DNA from: Clostridia bacterium
GTDB taxonomy: Bacteria > Bacillota > Clostridia > Oscillospirales > Acutalibacteraceae
Length of the DNA: 7,048 nucleotides
Direction of reading: 5' to 3'
Assembly (NCBI GenBank): GCA_900764115.1
Contig: CAAFMR010000297.1
Location: 1-7,048, forward strand
Positions 1 through 6,852 of this stretch are shown here, one piece after another. Every line of letters begins with the position of its first letter. Within the stretch, counting starts at the first letter, position 1. The translations under genes and the position numbers were made by a program. The notes under the pieces are model-generated. The model ran no database searches, was not told where the DNA came from, and saw only the letters and a list, made by a program, of their open reading frames with translations.

Positions 1-1298
1 ATAATGCCCTTGCCGGCACCATACCGGGCATACGCCTTGGCGGCGGCATAGGGATGGTCGGTCTCCACAGCGCAGATGTTGCTGTCCCGGTGGTTCAGCG
101 GAAAATCCTCAAAAATTTCCGGGTACAGCCGCCGAATCCGGATATATGCCTTGATGGTTTCAAAATAGTCCCGGTTTTTCTCCCGCTGATTCCAGCTGAC
201 TCCGTTCGCCCACAGCCAGCCGGTGCTGTTATACTGGTTATTCCACTCCTCGCCGATATACCACAGCGGGATATACGGCGCCAGGATGGAGGCATACGCC
301 ATCGGCACATAGCTGCCGTTGCCCAGATAGTTCTGGGAATCGTGGCAGGTCACAATGGAGGTATAAAACCGGTTCTGCCCCGCTGCCCCCGCCAGCTGAC
401 GGGCGGTGGTATCCAGACCCGCACCCGTCTTGGTCACCGTGACGATGTTCAGGCTGCCGTTGATATACTGCTCGCCCTGGGTGGACAGGTCATAATCCAC
501 CGAATGCTCATCGAAGTCGAAAATGGTGTCCGTATTGTCCCGGATGGTCTCGCCGATGAGCGCAATGTAGTTGCCCTCGTTATACAGGGTGGTGCGGACC
601 CGCTGATACAGCTCCACGCCGCAGTAATCCACGCCGCAGTCCGCCCGGTAGCCGTCGATGTCGGTCTTGCGGACAATCTCGATCAGCTCATTGGAGAACC
701 AGTCCACCAGCTCCGGATTTTTCCAGTTATACAGCTCGCCGTCATACTTTTCGGAATAGCCGTCGAACCAATCCGGATGCTCCTGCACGATCTCCGCCAC
801 CGAGTTGGCGCCCCAGGTCACAATATCCAGAAACACCCGGATATTGCGCTTATGCGCCTCCTGCACGAAGTCCGCCACGACCTGCCAGCCCTTATCATAG
901 TCCAGCTCGCCGGTGAGATAGGTGTCCACCGTCGCCGGGCCGTAGTTGCGGTAGTGCTTGCCATCGTAGATGGGGGTCAGCCAGATGCCGTTAACACCGG
1001 TCTGCTGTAAATGATCCAGCACATACTTCATTCCAGAAAAACGCCCGTTGGGGGACGCCTTCGCCACATTCAGCTCCTCCAGAATCAGGGTCTTGACCCA
1101 ATCCGGGCTCATCAGCTTGCCGCCGTTTGCCGGCTCCAGCTTCACCTGAGCGTCGGGCACATAGGGGGGCGTCAGGGAGGAATTGTCAATATAGCCGGCG
1201 GAAATCACCGCCGTTTTGGTGGACGCAGCCGCAGCGGGAACGATACCGGTCAACAGGAGAACACCCGCAGCGATCACCGCAATCAGTCTTCGTTTCAT
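1..1298 (-). CDS. Secreted GH13 alpha-amylase-family glycoside hydrolase, 3' end cut by window edge
   Basis: The reading frame is open for 432 codons from the ATG at 1298 to the left edge, where the C-terminus is lost. It starts with a signal peptide: MKRR, a hydrophobic core at about residues 5-20, and a likely cleavage after PAAAA near residue 25. The rest is a (beta/alpha)8 catalytic domain. The GH13 marks are GYRAD with nucleophile D220 and invariant R218, IGE with acid/base E250, and CHD with the third acid D320. A segment resembling the usual PDLNWxNP region is present as LYNWKNPEL (189-197). Conserved region I is unusual: FLDIVTWG (156-163) keeps D158 but has Trp-Gly where most members have Asn-His. 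The family acts on alpha-glucosidic bonds by a retaining mechanism, so an extracellular role on starch-like glucans is likely; the exact specificity cannot be read. It follows the solute-binding gene by 23 bases, consistent with one operon. GH13 membership is firm; hydrolase versus transglycosylase is open. Confidence 0.92.
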   Translation of the reverse strand, partial: MKRRLIAVIAAGVLLLTGIVPAAAASTKTAVISAGYIDNSSLTPPYVPDAQVKLEPANGGKLMSPDWVKTLILEELNVAKASPNGRFSGMKYVLDHLQQTGVNGIWLTPIYDGKHYRNYGPATVDTYLTGELDYDKGWQVVADFVQEAHKRNIRVFLDIVTWGANSVAEIVQEHPDWFDGYSEKYDGELYNWKNPELVDWFSNELIEIVRKTDIDGYRADCGVDYCGVELYQRVRTTLYNEGNYIALIGETIRDNTDTIFDFDEHSVDYDLSTQGEQYINGSLNIVTVTKTGAGLDTTARQLAGAAGQNRFYTSIVTCHDSQNYLGNGSYVPMAYASILAPYIPLWYIGEEWNNQYNSTGWLWANGVSWNQREKNRDYFETIKAYIRIRRLYPEIFEDFPLNHRDSNICAVETDHPYAAAKAYARYGAGKGI

Positions 1299-1309
1299 TG
1301 TGTGCGCCA

Positions 1310-1316
1310 CTCCTTT
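1310..1316 (-). promoter_or_regulatory. Ribosome binding site of the GH13 gene
   Basis: The minus strand reads AAAGGAG here, 11 bases before the ATG at 1298. It supports that start, which also places a signal peptide at the very N-terminus. The site lies in the 23-base gap after the TAA of the solute-binding gene, so translation of the two is probably linked on one message. Confidence 0.8.
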
Positions 1317-1321
1317 CCCGC

Positions 1322-2758
1322 TTATTTCTGCAGCTGTTTGATGGCGTTCTGCACCAGCGGCTCATACTTGGAGATAATCGTCGCCACCGGCACATTCTGG
1401 GTGGAAAATTCCTTCCAGAATTCATCGTAATTCCAGGAGGACAGGCTCTGATACACCATTGTTCCCGCATTCTCCGAAATGGTGCGGGTCATCTTCAGCT
1501 GCTCGTCATTCAGCACCCGCTCCAGAGGTGTGCGCTTACCGAAATCGGCATCCTCATACTGCGCCAGAATCTTCAGGAACGCCGACGCGCCCTCCACGTT
1601 ATCGCAGCCGACACCGATGCCCCAGAAAATGCCGTAGGCAGCGCCATAGTAATCGGCGCTCCGGCTGGGCTTGGGCAGCGGCACGCAGTCGATGTCGCTC
1701 ATATCCATCCCGTTGCAATAGTTCTGGAAGAAGCCGATCACGCCGGAGGACATCGCCACCTTGCCTTTGGAGAAATTGAGCCGGGCATACGCCACATCGG
1801 GGTTCCAGCACTTATAGGTGTAGATCATATCGTAGGTCATCTGCAGCGCCGACGAAACCTCCGTGGATTTCATATTGGATGCCAGAGTGCCGTCGGCATT
1901 TTTGATTACCAAATCGTTTTTCTGGGACCTCAGCATGGTGTCCAGACTGTCCGTAGAGAAGCCCACCACGTTGCCGGTGGTCATCTGGCGGGCAGTCTCC
2001 TTAAAGGTTTCCCATGTCCAGTTGTTTTCCTTATAGTGCTCCTTCGGAGTCTTGACGCCGTATTTGGTGAACAGCGCCTTATTGTACCAGAGAACAGTTG
2101 ACCACATACCGTTAGGGCAGCCCACATAGTGCTTACCATTGATGCTGGTGGTCTGAATCAGTCCCTGATAGTGCAGCTTGCTGTAGTCCACGATACCGTC
2201 TACCGGCTGGATGAGCTTCTCCTGTGCGAAGCTGGGCATCCACTGGGTCTTGACCTCCATCAGCTCCGGCGCGTCGTTACCCGCCAGCAGAGCGATGATA
2301 CGCGCCTTGTAGGTGTCTGCATTGTTGGCGGTGACCACCAGATTGATGGTATTCTTTCCGTACAGCTCCTGATACTTCTGCACCGCCCAGTAGAACGCCG
2401 TGGTCTTATCCTTGGAGCCGGGATCGTACCAGGAGGCAAGGGTGATCTTCGGGTTTTTCAGGCTCTTGGGCAGCCCGGATACTTCCGTTTTCTCCAGATC
2501 GCTGGTGTTGGACTCCGGCGCTTTGCTGCTGCCGCTGGAGGTGTTGCTGTTGTTGTTTTTTTTGCCCGGTGTTTTGCTTGTATCACCGGAAGTGCCTTAA
2601 TCGGAAACGGTGGAATTCTCCCCGTCAACATAGATAAACGACACCGTCTCGTCATACCCGGAGCTGACCTCCACCGCACGGCGGCAGCCAGCCAAGGGTG
2701 CCAGCAGGGTGACACACGCCATCATTCCTGCCAGGACAGCCATTCTCTTGTTTGTCAT
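1322..2758 (-). pseudogene. Family 1 extracellular solute-binding lipoprotein (sugar ABC transporter), interrupted by one in-frame TAA
   Basis: From the ATG at 2758 one frame runs 478 codons to the TAA at 1322-1324, broken only by a TAA at codon 54. Codons 1-25 encode a lipoprotein signal peptide (MTNKR, hydrophobic core, lipobox LAGC, lipidated C25). Codons 55-95 encode a Ser/Thr/Asn/Gly/Lys-rich tether. From about codon 96 a periplasmic-binding fold begins (KITLASWYDP). Typical family 1 marks follow: INGKHYVG at 206-213, WYNKALFTKYG at 224-234, NWTWETF at 246-252, then a GKVAMSSG element. The expected role is a membrane-tethered binder of oligosaccharides that feeds an ABC importer; sugar specificity is not visible. 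Past the stop the protein is full length with no other lesion, so this is either a very recent nonsense mutation, an assembly error or suppressed read-through. The part after the stop has no signal peptide and no well-placed start, so it would not be exported alone. If the stop is an error, this is an ordinary intact gene. Family assignment is firm; pseudogene status is not. Confidence 0.8.
2597..2599 (-). other. In-frame TAA at codon 54 of the solute-binding gene
   Basis: The frame reads VDGENSTVSD, then TAA, then GTSGDTSKTPGKK. The codons on both sides belong to the same frame, as the lipobox upstream and the binding domain downstream are both in it. No insertion or deletion is needed to explain the break. 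A single substitution from CAA, GAA or AAA, among others, would create it. TAA also ends this same gene at 1322-1324 and the partial gene at 6853-6855, which argues against reassignment of TAA in this organism. Confidence 0.85.
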
Positions 2759-2766
2759 AAAGCATT

Positions 2767-2773
2767 CTCCTTT
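2767..2773 (-). promoter_or_regulatory. Ribosome binding site of the solute-binding gene, overlapping the upstream stop codon
   Basis: The minus strand reads AAAGGAG with an 8-base spacer to the ATG at 2758. Its first base is the last base of the TGA (2773-2775) that ends the surface-protein gene. Ribosomes terminating there sit on the next initiation site, so coupled translation is likely. Confidence 0.85.
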
Positions 2774-5700
2774 CACTGGTTCGCCGGATCGGTTTTGGCT
2801 TTTTTCCTGCGGACAATCAGGATCACTACCACAGCCACTGCAGCAGCCGCTCCCACGGCGATCAGCACGATCGCCCATACCGGGAAGTAGTTCTCATACA
2901 CCGTCTTGCTGGGGCGGGGCTTCCGCACGGTGACGGGCACCTGCTTTTTGCCGCCGTCGTCCGAATCGGGCTCCTGTGCCGGTGAGTCATTATCGGCATC
3001 GGTATCGGTATCGCCTCCCGGCTCCACCGACGGGTGATCCTCCTGCGACGGATCGTTTGCGGACGTTCCCAGAAGGCTCTCCGCCCAATCCACCTGCGGC
3101 CGTTGATACCCGGGATCGCTGGGCTGGGGTCCGTTCGCCATCGCCGTTTTTTCCTCATAGTTGGTGATCCACCAGGGCTTATTCAGCCCCTCAAAGCTGT
3201 CCACTATCGTCCACTGGCGGGTGTTCGGATCGTAATACAGCTTAGCCGGAGCAATCTTCTCGTTGGCGGAGGAAATCAGCCCCTCCCGGAATTCAATCCA
3301 GTGGTATTCATCCACCGCCATACCCGGCTCCCGGGCGCCATCCAAGAGCAGCCGGATGTAATTGTTTTCAAACCGCACCATCACCTGATACAGGTCGCCG
3401 GCGCCGTAGTTAATCCATTCGGAAACGGACATCCCATCCACCAGAATGTAGTTACGGCAGCTCTGTCCGTGGGCGCCGGGCAGCGCCTCGGAGTTTTTGG
3501 AGGTGCCGCTCAGATAATCGTCCAGAATGATGTCGATATATTTGGAGGAGCTGGTGGGCCAAATCATAATGCCCGCGCCGTTTTCGTCCACAGCGGTTTT
3601 CACCACATGCAGCTCACCGGTCTCGATGCCGGGATCATCAAAGGCGACAATATCAAACGCCCCGGTATCGGCGTGATAGGTGATCTTCCGGGGGCTGACC
3701 TCATAGCCGTTGAACATCAGGCTCTTGCGCAGAGTGATCTCAAAATCCGCTGTTCCGTCAAAGCCGTAGCCGTTATTCTTCGGCACGGCGATCCGCAGGA
3801 AGCAATCCCCGGCGCTGTTCTTCTGCAGCTGAATATGCTGCGCCATATAGGGGTTGGCACCGCTCTCCGCCATACAGACATTGAGGGTCTTGCCGTTCAG
3901 CAGAATCGCCTTGCGCACCACACCGCCCACGGTGGTCTTGCCGTTGGCGCTGACCGCCTCGTTCACCGACAGATGCCGCCAATAGAACGAATTGGATATA
4001 TCGTCGTCGCCGGGGATGATATCCTTATCCATATACAGATCCACCAGCCACATCTCGCCGGCGTCATGGCTCTGGCAGAAGCTGCTGCCCGCCGTGCCCA
4101 GCCGGGCGGAGGTCACATGCGCCTTGTCCGGATCCGGATAGACAATGGTTTCCTCGTATTTCTCCACCGTGAACGCCCCGGTGGCAGCCGTATAGGTGAT
4201 TTTGACGGCAGCCAGCTCCTGCCCGTTGAGCCGCATACCCTTTTTCAGAATGATTGCAAAATCCGCCGCCCCGTTAAAGCCGTATGTATTATCCTGAGGA
4301 ATCGCCAGACGCAGCGTATGGTTTTTGTCGTCATTCGCCTGCAGATGCAGATACTGGGCATAGTCGGTGCGGTTGGTGGAGAGAGCATAGCACTCCGCCA
4401 GCGTCTTACCGTTGAGCAGAATGGACTCGGTGAGCACCTCGGCGGCGCTGGTCTTTTCGCTGGTCCACTTACCGATCTGCTGCAAATGCCGCCGATAGTA
4501 GCCGGCAATCGTATCGTCCAGGATGGGCTCGTCATAATACAGATCCACAACCCACTGGGCAATGGCTTTGCCATCCTCCCCGTGGCTGGTGCAGAATCCG
4601 CTCGCCTGCTCCGACAGTTTAACCTGCACCGGGCGCAGCCCCTCCTGGGGCTCCTCCGGCTCGGTATAGTCGGTGACGGTAAATTCTCCGGTCGCCGCCG
4701 CCGTATAGGTCGCCACCAGCGGATTGAGGGCATAGCCGCCCAAGGTGATGCCGTTCTTCACCGTCACCGTGAAGGATTGCAGCGCATCCACGCCATACAG
4801 ATTATCCGTGGGAATAGCAATCTGCAGCACCTCGCCGTTGCTGCCCGCCGTCTGCACGTGATAGGCGTTGAAGGCGTTGCGGGCGCGCTCCTCGCCGTCG
4901 TGGGTGGTGCCGGTCTCCAGCGCCAGACATTCCGCCAGCGTTTTGCCGTTGAGCAAAATGTTGGAGCAGATGGCATCCTGCAGCGTAGAGGCGTGCAGAT
5001 GCCGGTTCCAATAGCTGGAGCTGGCAGGAAACTCCTGCCGGATGGTCTTATCAAAGTAAATATTCACCAGCCAATGATCCGAGGGCACCTCGGTGTGATT
5101 GCTGCAATACACGCCCTTTTTCAGCTGGAAAACCGCCTTTTGCGCCGTGGCTCCCTCCGGCGAAACCGTGCCGCCCGCCAGCTCGCTCAGCGTAAACGTG
5201 CCCGCTGCCGACAGGGTGTAGGTCACAGTCTGTGGCTTGAGGGTGAATCCGTTGAGCTGGATGCCTGCTTTCAGCGAAATGCTGAACCCGGCATTGCCGT
5301 CAAAGCCATAGGCGTTGGTTTTCGGCACCGAAATGCGCAAATAGCTCTTTCCGGCGCCGGTCTTGCCCACCTGCACGTGCATAGCCGTCCACTGACTGGT
5401 GGCTTCGTCCGCAGCGATGCAGGCATTCAGATCCTTGCCGTTGATGAGGATGAGCTTGCGCAGGGCAGCGCCCACCGTGCTCTTCCCATCGGAGCAGGTG
5501 GCTCCGTCCACCGTCAGATGGTTCCGGTAGAAGTTCGCCACTCCATCCTGCGGGAAAATGTCCTTGTCCATCCACAGCACCACCGACCAATGGGCATCGC
5601 CGTGACCGTTGGTGCAGGGCGTATCCCGCTCCTCCAGCTGCGCCCCGGTGATGCCGGCAATGGTGTCGTCCTCCGGCTCTCCGGCAGCCACATTGTTGAT

Positions 5701-6798
5701 GACGAACACCTTAGCGGCGGCGTTGTAGTGCAGCTCCATTTCGGAGATTTCCACACCGCCCAGGGTGATGCCGGCTTCGATCTTCACCGTGAAATCCTCG
5801 CTGTCGGGGTTCATCCCGTAGGTGTTTTTCACCTTACGCACCCGCAAAAACAGCGTATCCTTCGGCTCAGTATCCTCCCGGTAGTCCACCGAGATGCCCA
5901 CCAGCGTGGAATGTACCCGGTCGGCTCCGTCGCCGCCCGCCTGCAGGTCGTCCCCCACCGTCTTGCCGTTAATGGAGATCTTGCTGCGAATCTGCGCGGC
6001 GCGATCATTATGCTCCGCATCCGTTGAGCTGTCAGCCTGCTGGAGATTGTTGCGCCAATACCATTTGGTCAGCTGACCGGCTTTGGTATAAATCTCCCGG
6101 TTCATCTGAATGGCAATCTCGTAGATGGCTCCCACATCCTCCGTGTTGCTCAGCATATATTTGTCTTTGCTGCACAGCGACAAGCGAATCGCCTTTGCCG
6201 TCGTTGTGTCCGCCGTGCTTCCGTTCACCACGGTGAACACCTTAGCGGCGGCGTTGTAGTGCAGCTCCATTTCGGAGATTTCCACACCGCCCAGGGTGAT
6301 GCCGGCAGCAATCTGCAGGGTAAAATCCTCCGTATCCGACAAGCCATAGTGGTTTTCCGCCTTGCGGATGGTAACCGTCAGCTTGTTTTTCTCTTTCTCC
6401 GAGGGAGTTGCCACCATCGTGGAATTGGTGTGGTCGGTGCCCGCCTTCAAATCGTCCTCCACCGTCACACCGTTGATGGACATATGCGCGCGGATCAAAT
6501 TGGCACGCTCCTTATGCGTCTCCGAGCAGCCACCGCCGTTTTGCTGCAGGTTCTGCCGCCAATAGTTCGCTTCATCCGCGACATAGACATCCCGGTCCAG
6601 ATACAGAGCGATCTGATACACAGCTCCCCGATCGCTGCCGCCGACCACAAACGACTCCATCGAGGTCAGCGTAGCTTTCGTTGCCTTCGCCGCAGTGCCG
6701 CCGTCCGCCGCAGCGCCGAACAGCGTCGCCGGGATGCAGCAGCACAGCATCGCCAGTGCCAGAAATACCGAAAGCAGCCTGAGTCTTCCAATTTTCAT
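2773..6798 (-). CDS. Large membrane-anchored surface protein with seven tandem domains
   Basis: The protein has 1341 residues from the ATG at 6798. A frame-matched ATG at 6846 would add 16 residues before the signal peptide and has no good ribosome binding site, so it is not chosen. A signal peptide (MKIGRLR, then a hydrophobic core to about residue 28) is followed by seven tandem domains at about 38-196, 199-377, 379-544, 552-719, 721-889, 893-1060 and 1062-1203. Each has an aromatic-rich Y-W-R-x-x-L patch, an 'I-x-I/L-N-G-K-x-L/V' strand, a Y-G-hydrophobic turn, a 'DF-x-I-x-L-x-x-G-I-x-L-x-G' segment and a closing 'Y-x-A-x-x-G-x-F-x-V' strand, which suggests a beta-sandwich. An Asp/Ser/Pro-rich linker (about 1240-1300), one transmembrane helix (1307-1329) and the tail RRKKAKTDPANQ complete it. 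No LPXTG, SLH or dockerin motif is seen. I do not recognise the domain. Placement before a sugar-binding lipoprotein and a GH13 enzyme suggests polysaccharide binding or scaffolding outside the cell, but this is inferred from context only. Confidence 0.88.
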   Translation of the reverse strand: MKIGRLRLLSVFLALAMLCCCIPATLFGAAADGGTAAKATKATLTSMESFVVGGSDRGAVYQIALYLDRDVYVADEANYWRQNLQQNGGGCSETHKERANLIRAHMSINGVTVEDDLKAGTDHTNSTMVATPSEKEKNKLTVTIRKAENHYGLSDTEDFTLQIAAGITLGGVEISEMELHYNAAAKVFTVVNGSTADTTTAKAIRLSLCSKDKYMLSNTEDVGAIYEIAIQMNREIYTKAGQLTKWYWRNNLQQADSSTDAEHNDRAAQIRSKISINGKTVGDDLQAGGDGADRVHSTLVGISVDYREDTEPKDTLFLRVRKVKNTYGMNPDSEDFTVKIEAGITLGGVEISEMELHYNAAAKVFVINNVAAGEPEDDTIAGITGAQLEERDTPCTNGHGDAHWSVVLWMDKDIFPQDGVANFYRNHLTVDGATCSDGKSTVGAALRKLILINGKDLNACIAADEATSQWTAMHVQVGKTGAGKSYLRISVPKTNAYGFDGNAGFSISLKAGIQLNGFTLKPQTVTYTLSAAGTFTLSELAGGTVSPEGATAQKAVFQLKKGVYCSNHTEVPSDHWLVNIYFDKTIRQEFPASSSYWNRHLHASTLQDAICSNILLNGKTLAECLALETGTTHDGEERARNAFNAYHVQTAGSNGEVLQIAIPTDNLYGVDALQSFTVTVKNGITLGGYALNPLVATYTAAATGEFTVTDYTEPEEPQEGLRPVQVKLSEQASGFCTSHGEDGKAIAQWVVDLYYDEPILDDTIAGYYRRHLQQIGKWTSEKTSAAEVLTESILLNGKTLAECYALSTNRTDYAQYLHLQANDDKNHTLRLAIPQDNTYGFNGAADFAIILKKGMRLNGQELAAVKITYTAATGAFTVEKYEETIVYPDPDKAHVTSARLGTAGSSFCQSHDAGEMWLVDLYMDKDIIPGDDDISNSFYWRHLSVNEAVSANGKTTVGGVVRKAILLNGKTLNVCMAESGANPYMAQHIQLQKNSAGDCFLRIAVPKNNGYGFDGTADFEITLRKSLMFNGYEVSPRKITYHADTGAFDIVAFDDPGIETGELHVVKTAVDENGAGIMIWPTSSSKYIDIILDDYLSGTSKNSEALPGAHGQSCRNYILVDGMSVSEWINYGAGDLYQVMVRFENNYIRLLLDGAREPGMAVDEYHWIEFREGLISSANEKIAPAKLYYDPNTRQWTIVDSFEGLNKPWWITNYEEKTAMANGPQPSDPGYQRPQVDWAESLLGTSANDPSQEDHPSVEPGGDTDTDADNDSPAQEPDSDDGGKKQVPVTVRKPRPSKTVYENYFPVWAIVLIAVGAAAAVAVVVILIVRRKKAKTDPANQ
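2812..2880 (-). other. C-terminal transmembrane anchor of the surface protein
   Basis: This stretch encodes 23 hydrophobic residues (VWAIVLIAVG, an Ala run, then VVVILIV) followed at once by RRKK and a short polar tail. This is a single-pass anchor with the tail inside. With the N-terminal signal peptide it puts all seven domains outside the membrane. A sortase LPXTG motif is absent before it. Confidence 0.85.
2992..3015 (-). repeat. Short imperfect hexanucleotide repeat in the acidic linker
   Basis: Four plus-strand hexamers in a row (ATCGGC, ATCGGT, ATCGGT, ATCGCC) encode the Asp-Thr/Ala run GDTDTDADND of the linker before the membrane anchor. Gain or loss of units would stay in frame and change only linker length. 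Confidence 0.55.
3190..3615 (-). repeat. Domain 7 of the surface protein, divergent and membrane-proximal
   Basis: This domain keeps the layout of the others but with changed residues. YILVDGMSVSEW matches the ILLNGKTLAEC strand with Trp in place of Cys, YQVMVRFENNYIRLLLD matches the central strand pair, and the end WIEFREGLISSANEKIAP plus LYYDPNTRQWTIV matches the closing segment. It lacks the YGF turn and is about 20-35 residues shorter. It is likely an old member of the array that took on a structural, membrane-proximal role. Confidence 0.65.
3619..5664 (-). repeat. Domains 3-6 of the surface protein (Cys/His-bearing type)
   Basis: The four domains lie at 5664-5167, 5145-4642, 4638-4132 and 4122-3619, about 166-169 residues each. 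They share an N-terminal C-x-x(-x)-H then W (C395/H399/W404, C565/H568/W576, C736/H739/W749, C908/H911/W917), a second Cys after the ILLNGKTL strand (C460, C624, C803, C975), and an H-x-Q further on (H474, H647, H818, H988). They also share Y-G-(F/V)-(D/N)-(G/A) and a hydrophobic-Asn/Gly-Gly closing element. Spacing is constant, so these are clear tandem duplicates that have diverged. Confidence 0.85.
5704..5775 (-). repeat. 72-base perfect direct repeat, copy in domain 2
   Basis: This block is identical base for base with 6235-6306 and encodes 24 residues of the closing segment (AGITLGGVEISEMELHYN onward to KVF). The flanks differ at once on both sides, so the identity is local. Confidence 0.95.
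6235..6306 (-). repeat. 72-base perfect direct repeat, copy in domain 1
   Basis: This is the partner of 5704-5775, offset by 531 bases, which is exactly 177 codons. Recombination between the two would remove or add one whole domain in frame. Confidence 0.95.
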
Positions 6799-6806
6799 AC
6801 CTTTTA

Positions 6807-6813
6807 CCCCTTT
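6807..6813 (-). promoter_or_regulatory. Ribosome binding site of the surface-protein gene
   Basis: The minus strand reads AAAGGGG, 8 bases before the ATG at 6798. This decides the start in favour of 6798 over the in-frame ATG at 6846, which is preceded only by an A-rich stretch and would put a polar extension ahead of the signal peptide. Confidence 0.75.
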
Positions 6814-6852
6814 CGTTGCTATAGTGTCATCGTGATGTTTAACCATTTTTCT

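Larger units (their letters stand above)
5668..6687 (-). repeat. Domains 1-2 of the surface protein (type without the Cys/His set)
   Basis: The two domains lie at 6687-6211 and 6204-5668. They share YWR-x-NLQQ, R-A-x-x-I-R-x-x-(M/K)-SING-x-TV-x-DDL, (N/H)ST-(M/L)-V, a YG turn (HYGLSDTEDF; TYGMNPDSEDF) and an identical 24-residue end. They lack the second Cys and the H-x-Q found in domains 3-6. They are therefore a separate, more recent pair within the same array. Confidence 0.85.

Noticed and set aside
54..1010. A 318-codon plus-strand open frame opposite the GH13 gene
   Set aside because: The minus strand here encodes a GH13 catalytic domain with intact motifs. The plus-strand product has no recognisable feature and is a reverse-frame shadow.
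1127..2101. A 324-codon plus-strand open frame across the GH13 start and the solute-binding gene
   Set aside because: It runs antisense across two genes and their intergenic gap, with Arg/His-rich content and no family marks.
2381..2383. GTG at 2383 as a true start for the solute-binding protein
   Set aside because: There is no ribosome binding site before it. It would drop the start of the binding domain (KITLASWYDP) and the signal peptide, and the frame upstream clearly codes for the missing parts.
2556..2563. Run of eight A (minus strand) in the solute-binding gene as a frameshift or slippage site
   Set aside because: The frame is the same before and after the run, and the TAA lies upstream of it, so slippage here would neither cause nor bypass the break. 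It simply encodes Lys-Lys-Asn in the tether.
2985..3020. Asp-rich GDTDTDADNDS as a dockerin or EF-hand calcium loop
   Set aside because: The spacing of Asp residues comes from a hexanucleotide repeat, and the flanking helices and second loop of a dockerin are missing. It fits an acidic linker better.
3034..6027. A 997-codon plus-strand open frame opposite the surface-protein gene
   Set aside because: It lies fully antisense to a protein with a clear signal peptide, repeats and anchor. Its translation is rich in Arg, His, Gly, Val and Ile without domain logic, as expected from the reverse of GC-rich codons. Its length comes from the codon bias of the real gene.
6799..6846. Alternative start of the surface protein at 6846
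   Set aside because: It would add the polar stretch MVKHHDDTIATKGVKG before the signal peptide and has no good ribosome binding site, while the ATG at 6798 has AAAGGGG at the right distance.
6799..6852. Promoter or terminator in the 54-base gap before the surface-protein gene
   Set aside because: An AT-richer patch with ACTATAG is present, but no -35 box at proper spacing goes with it, and no stem-loop with a T-run is visible. Evidence is too weak to call either.
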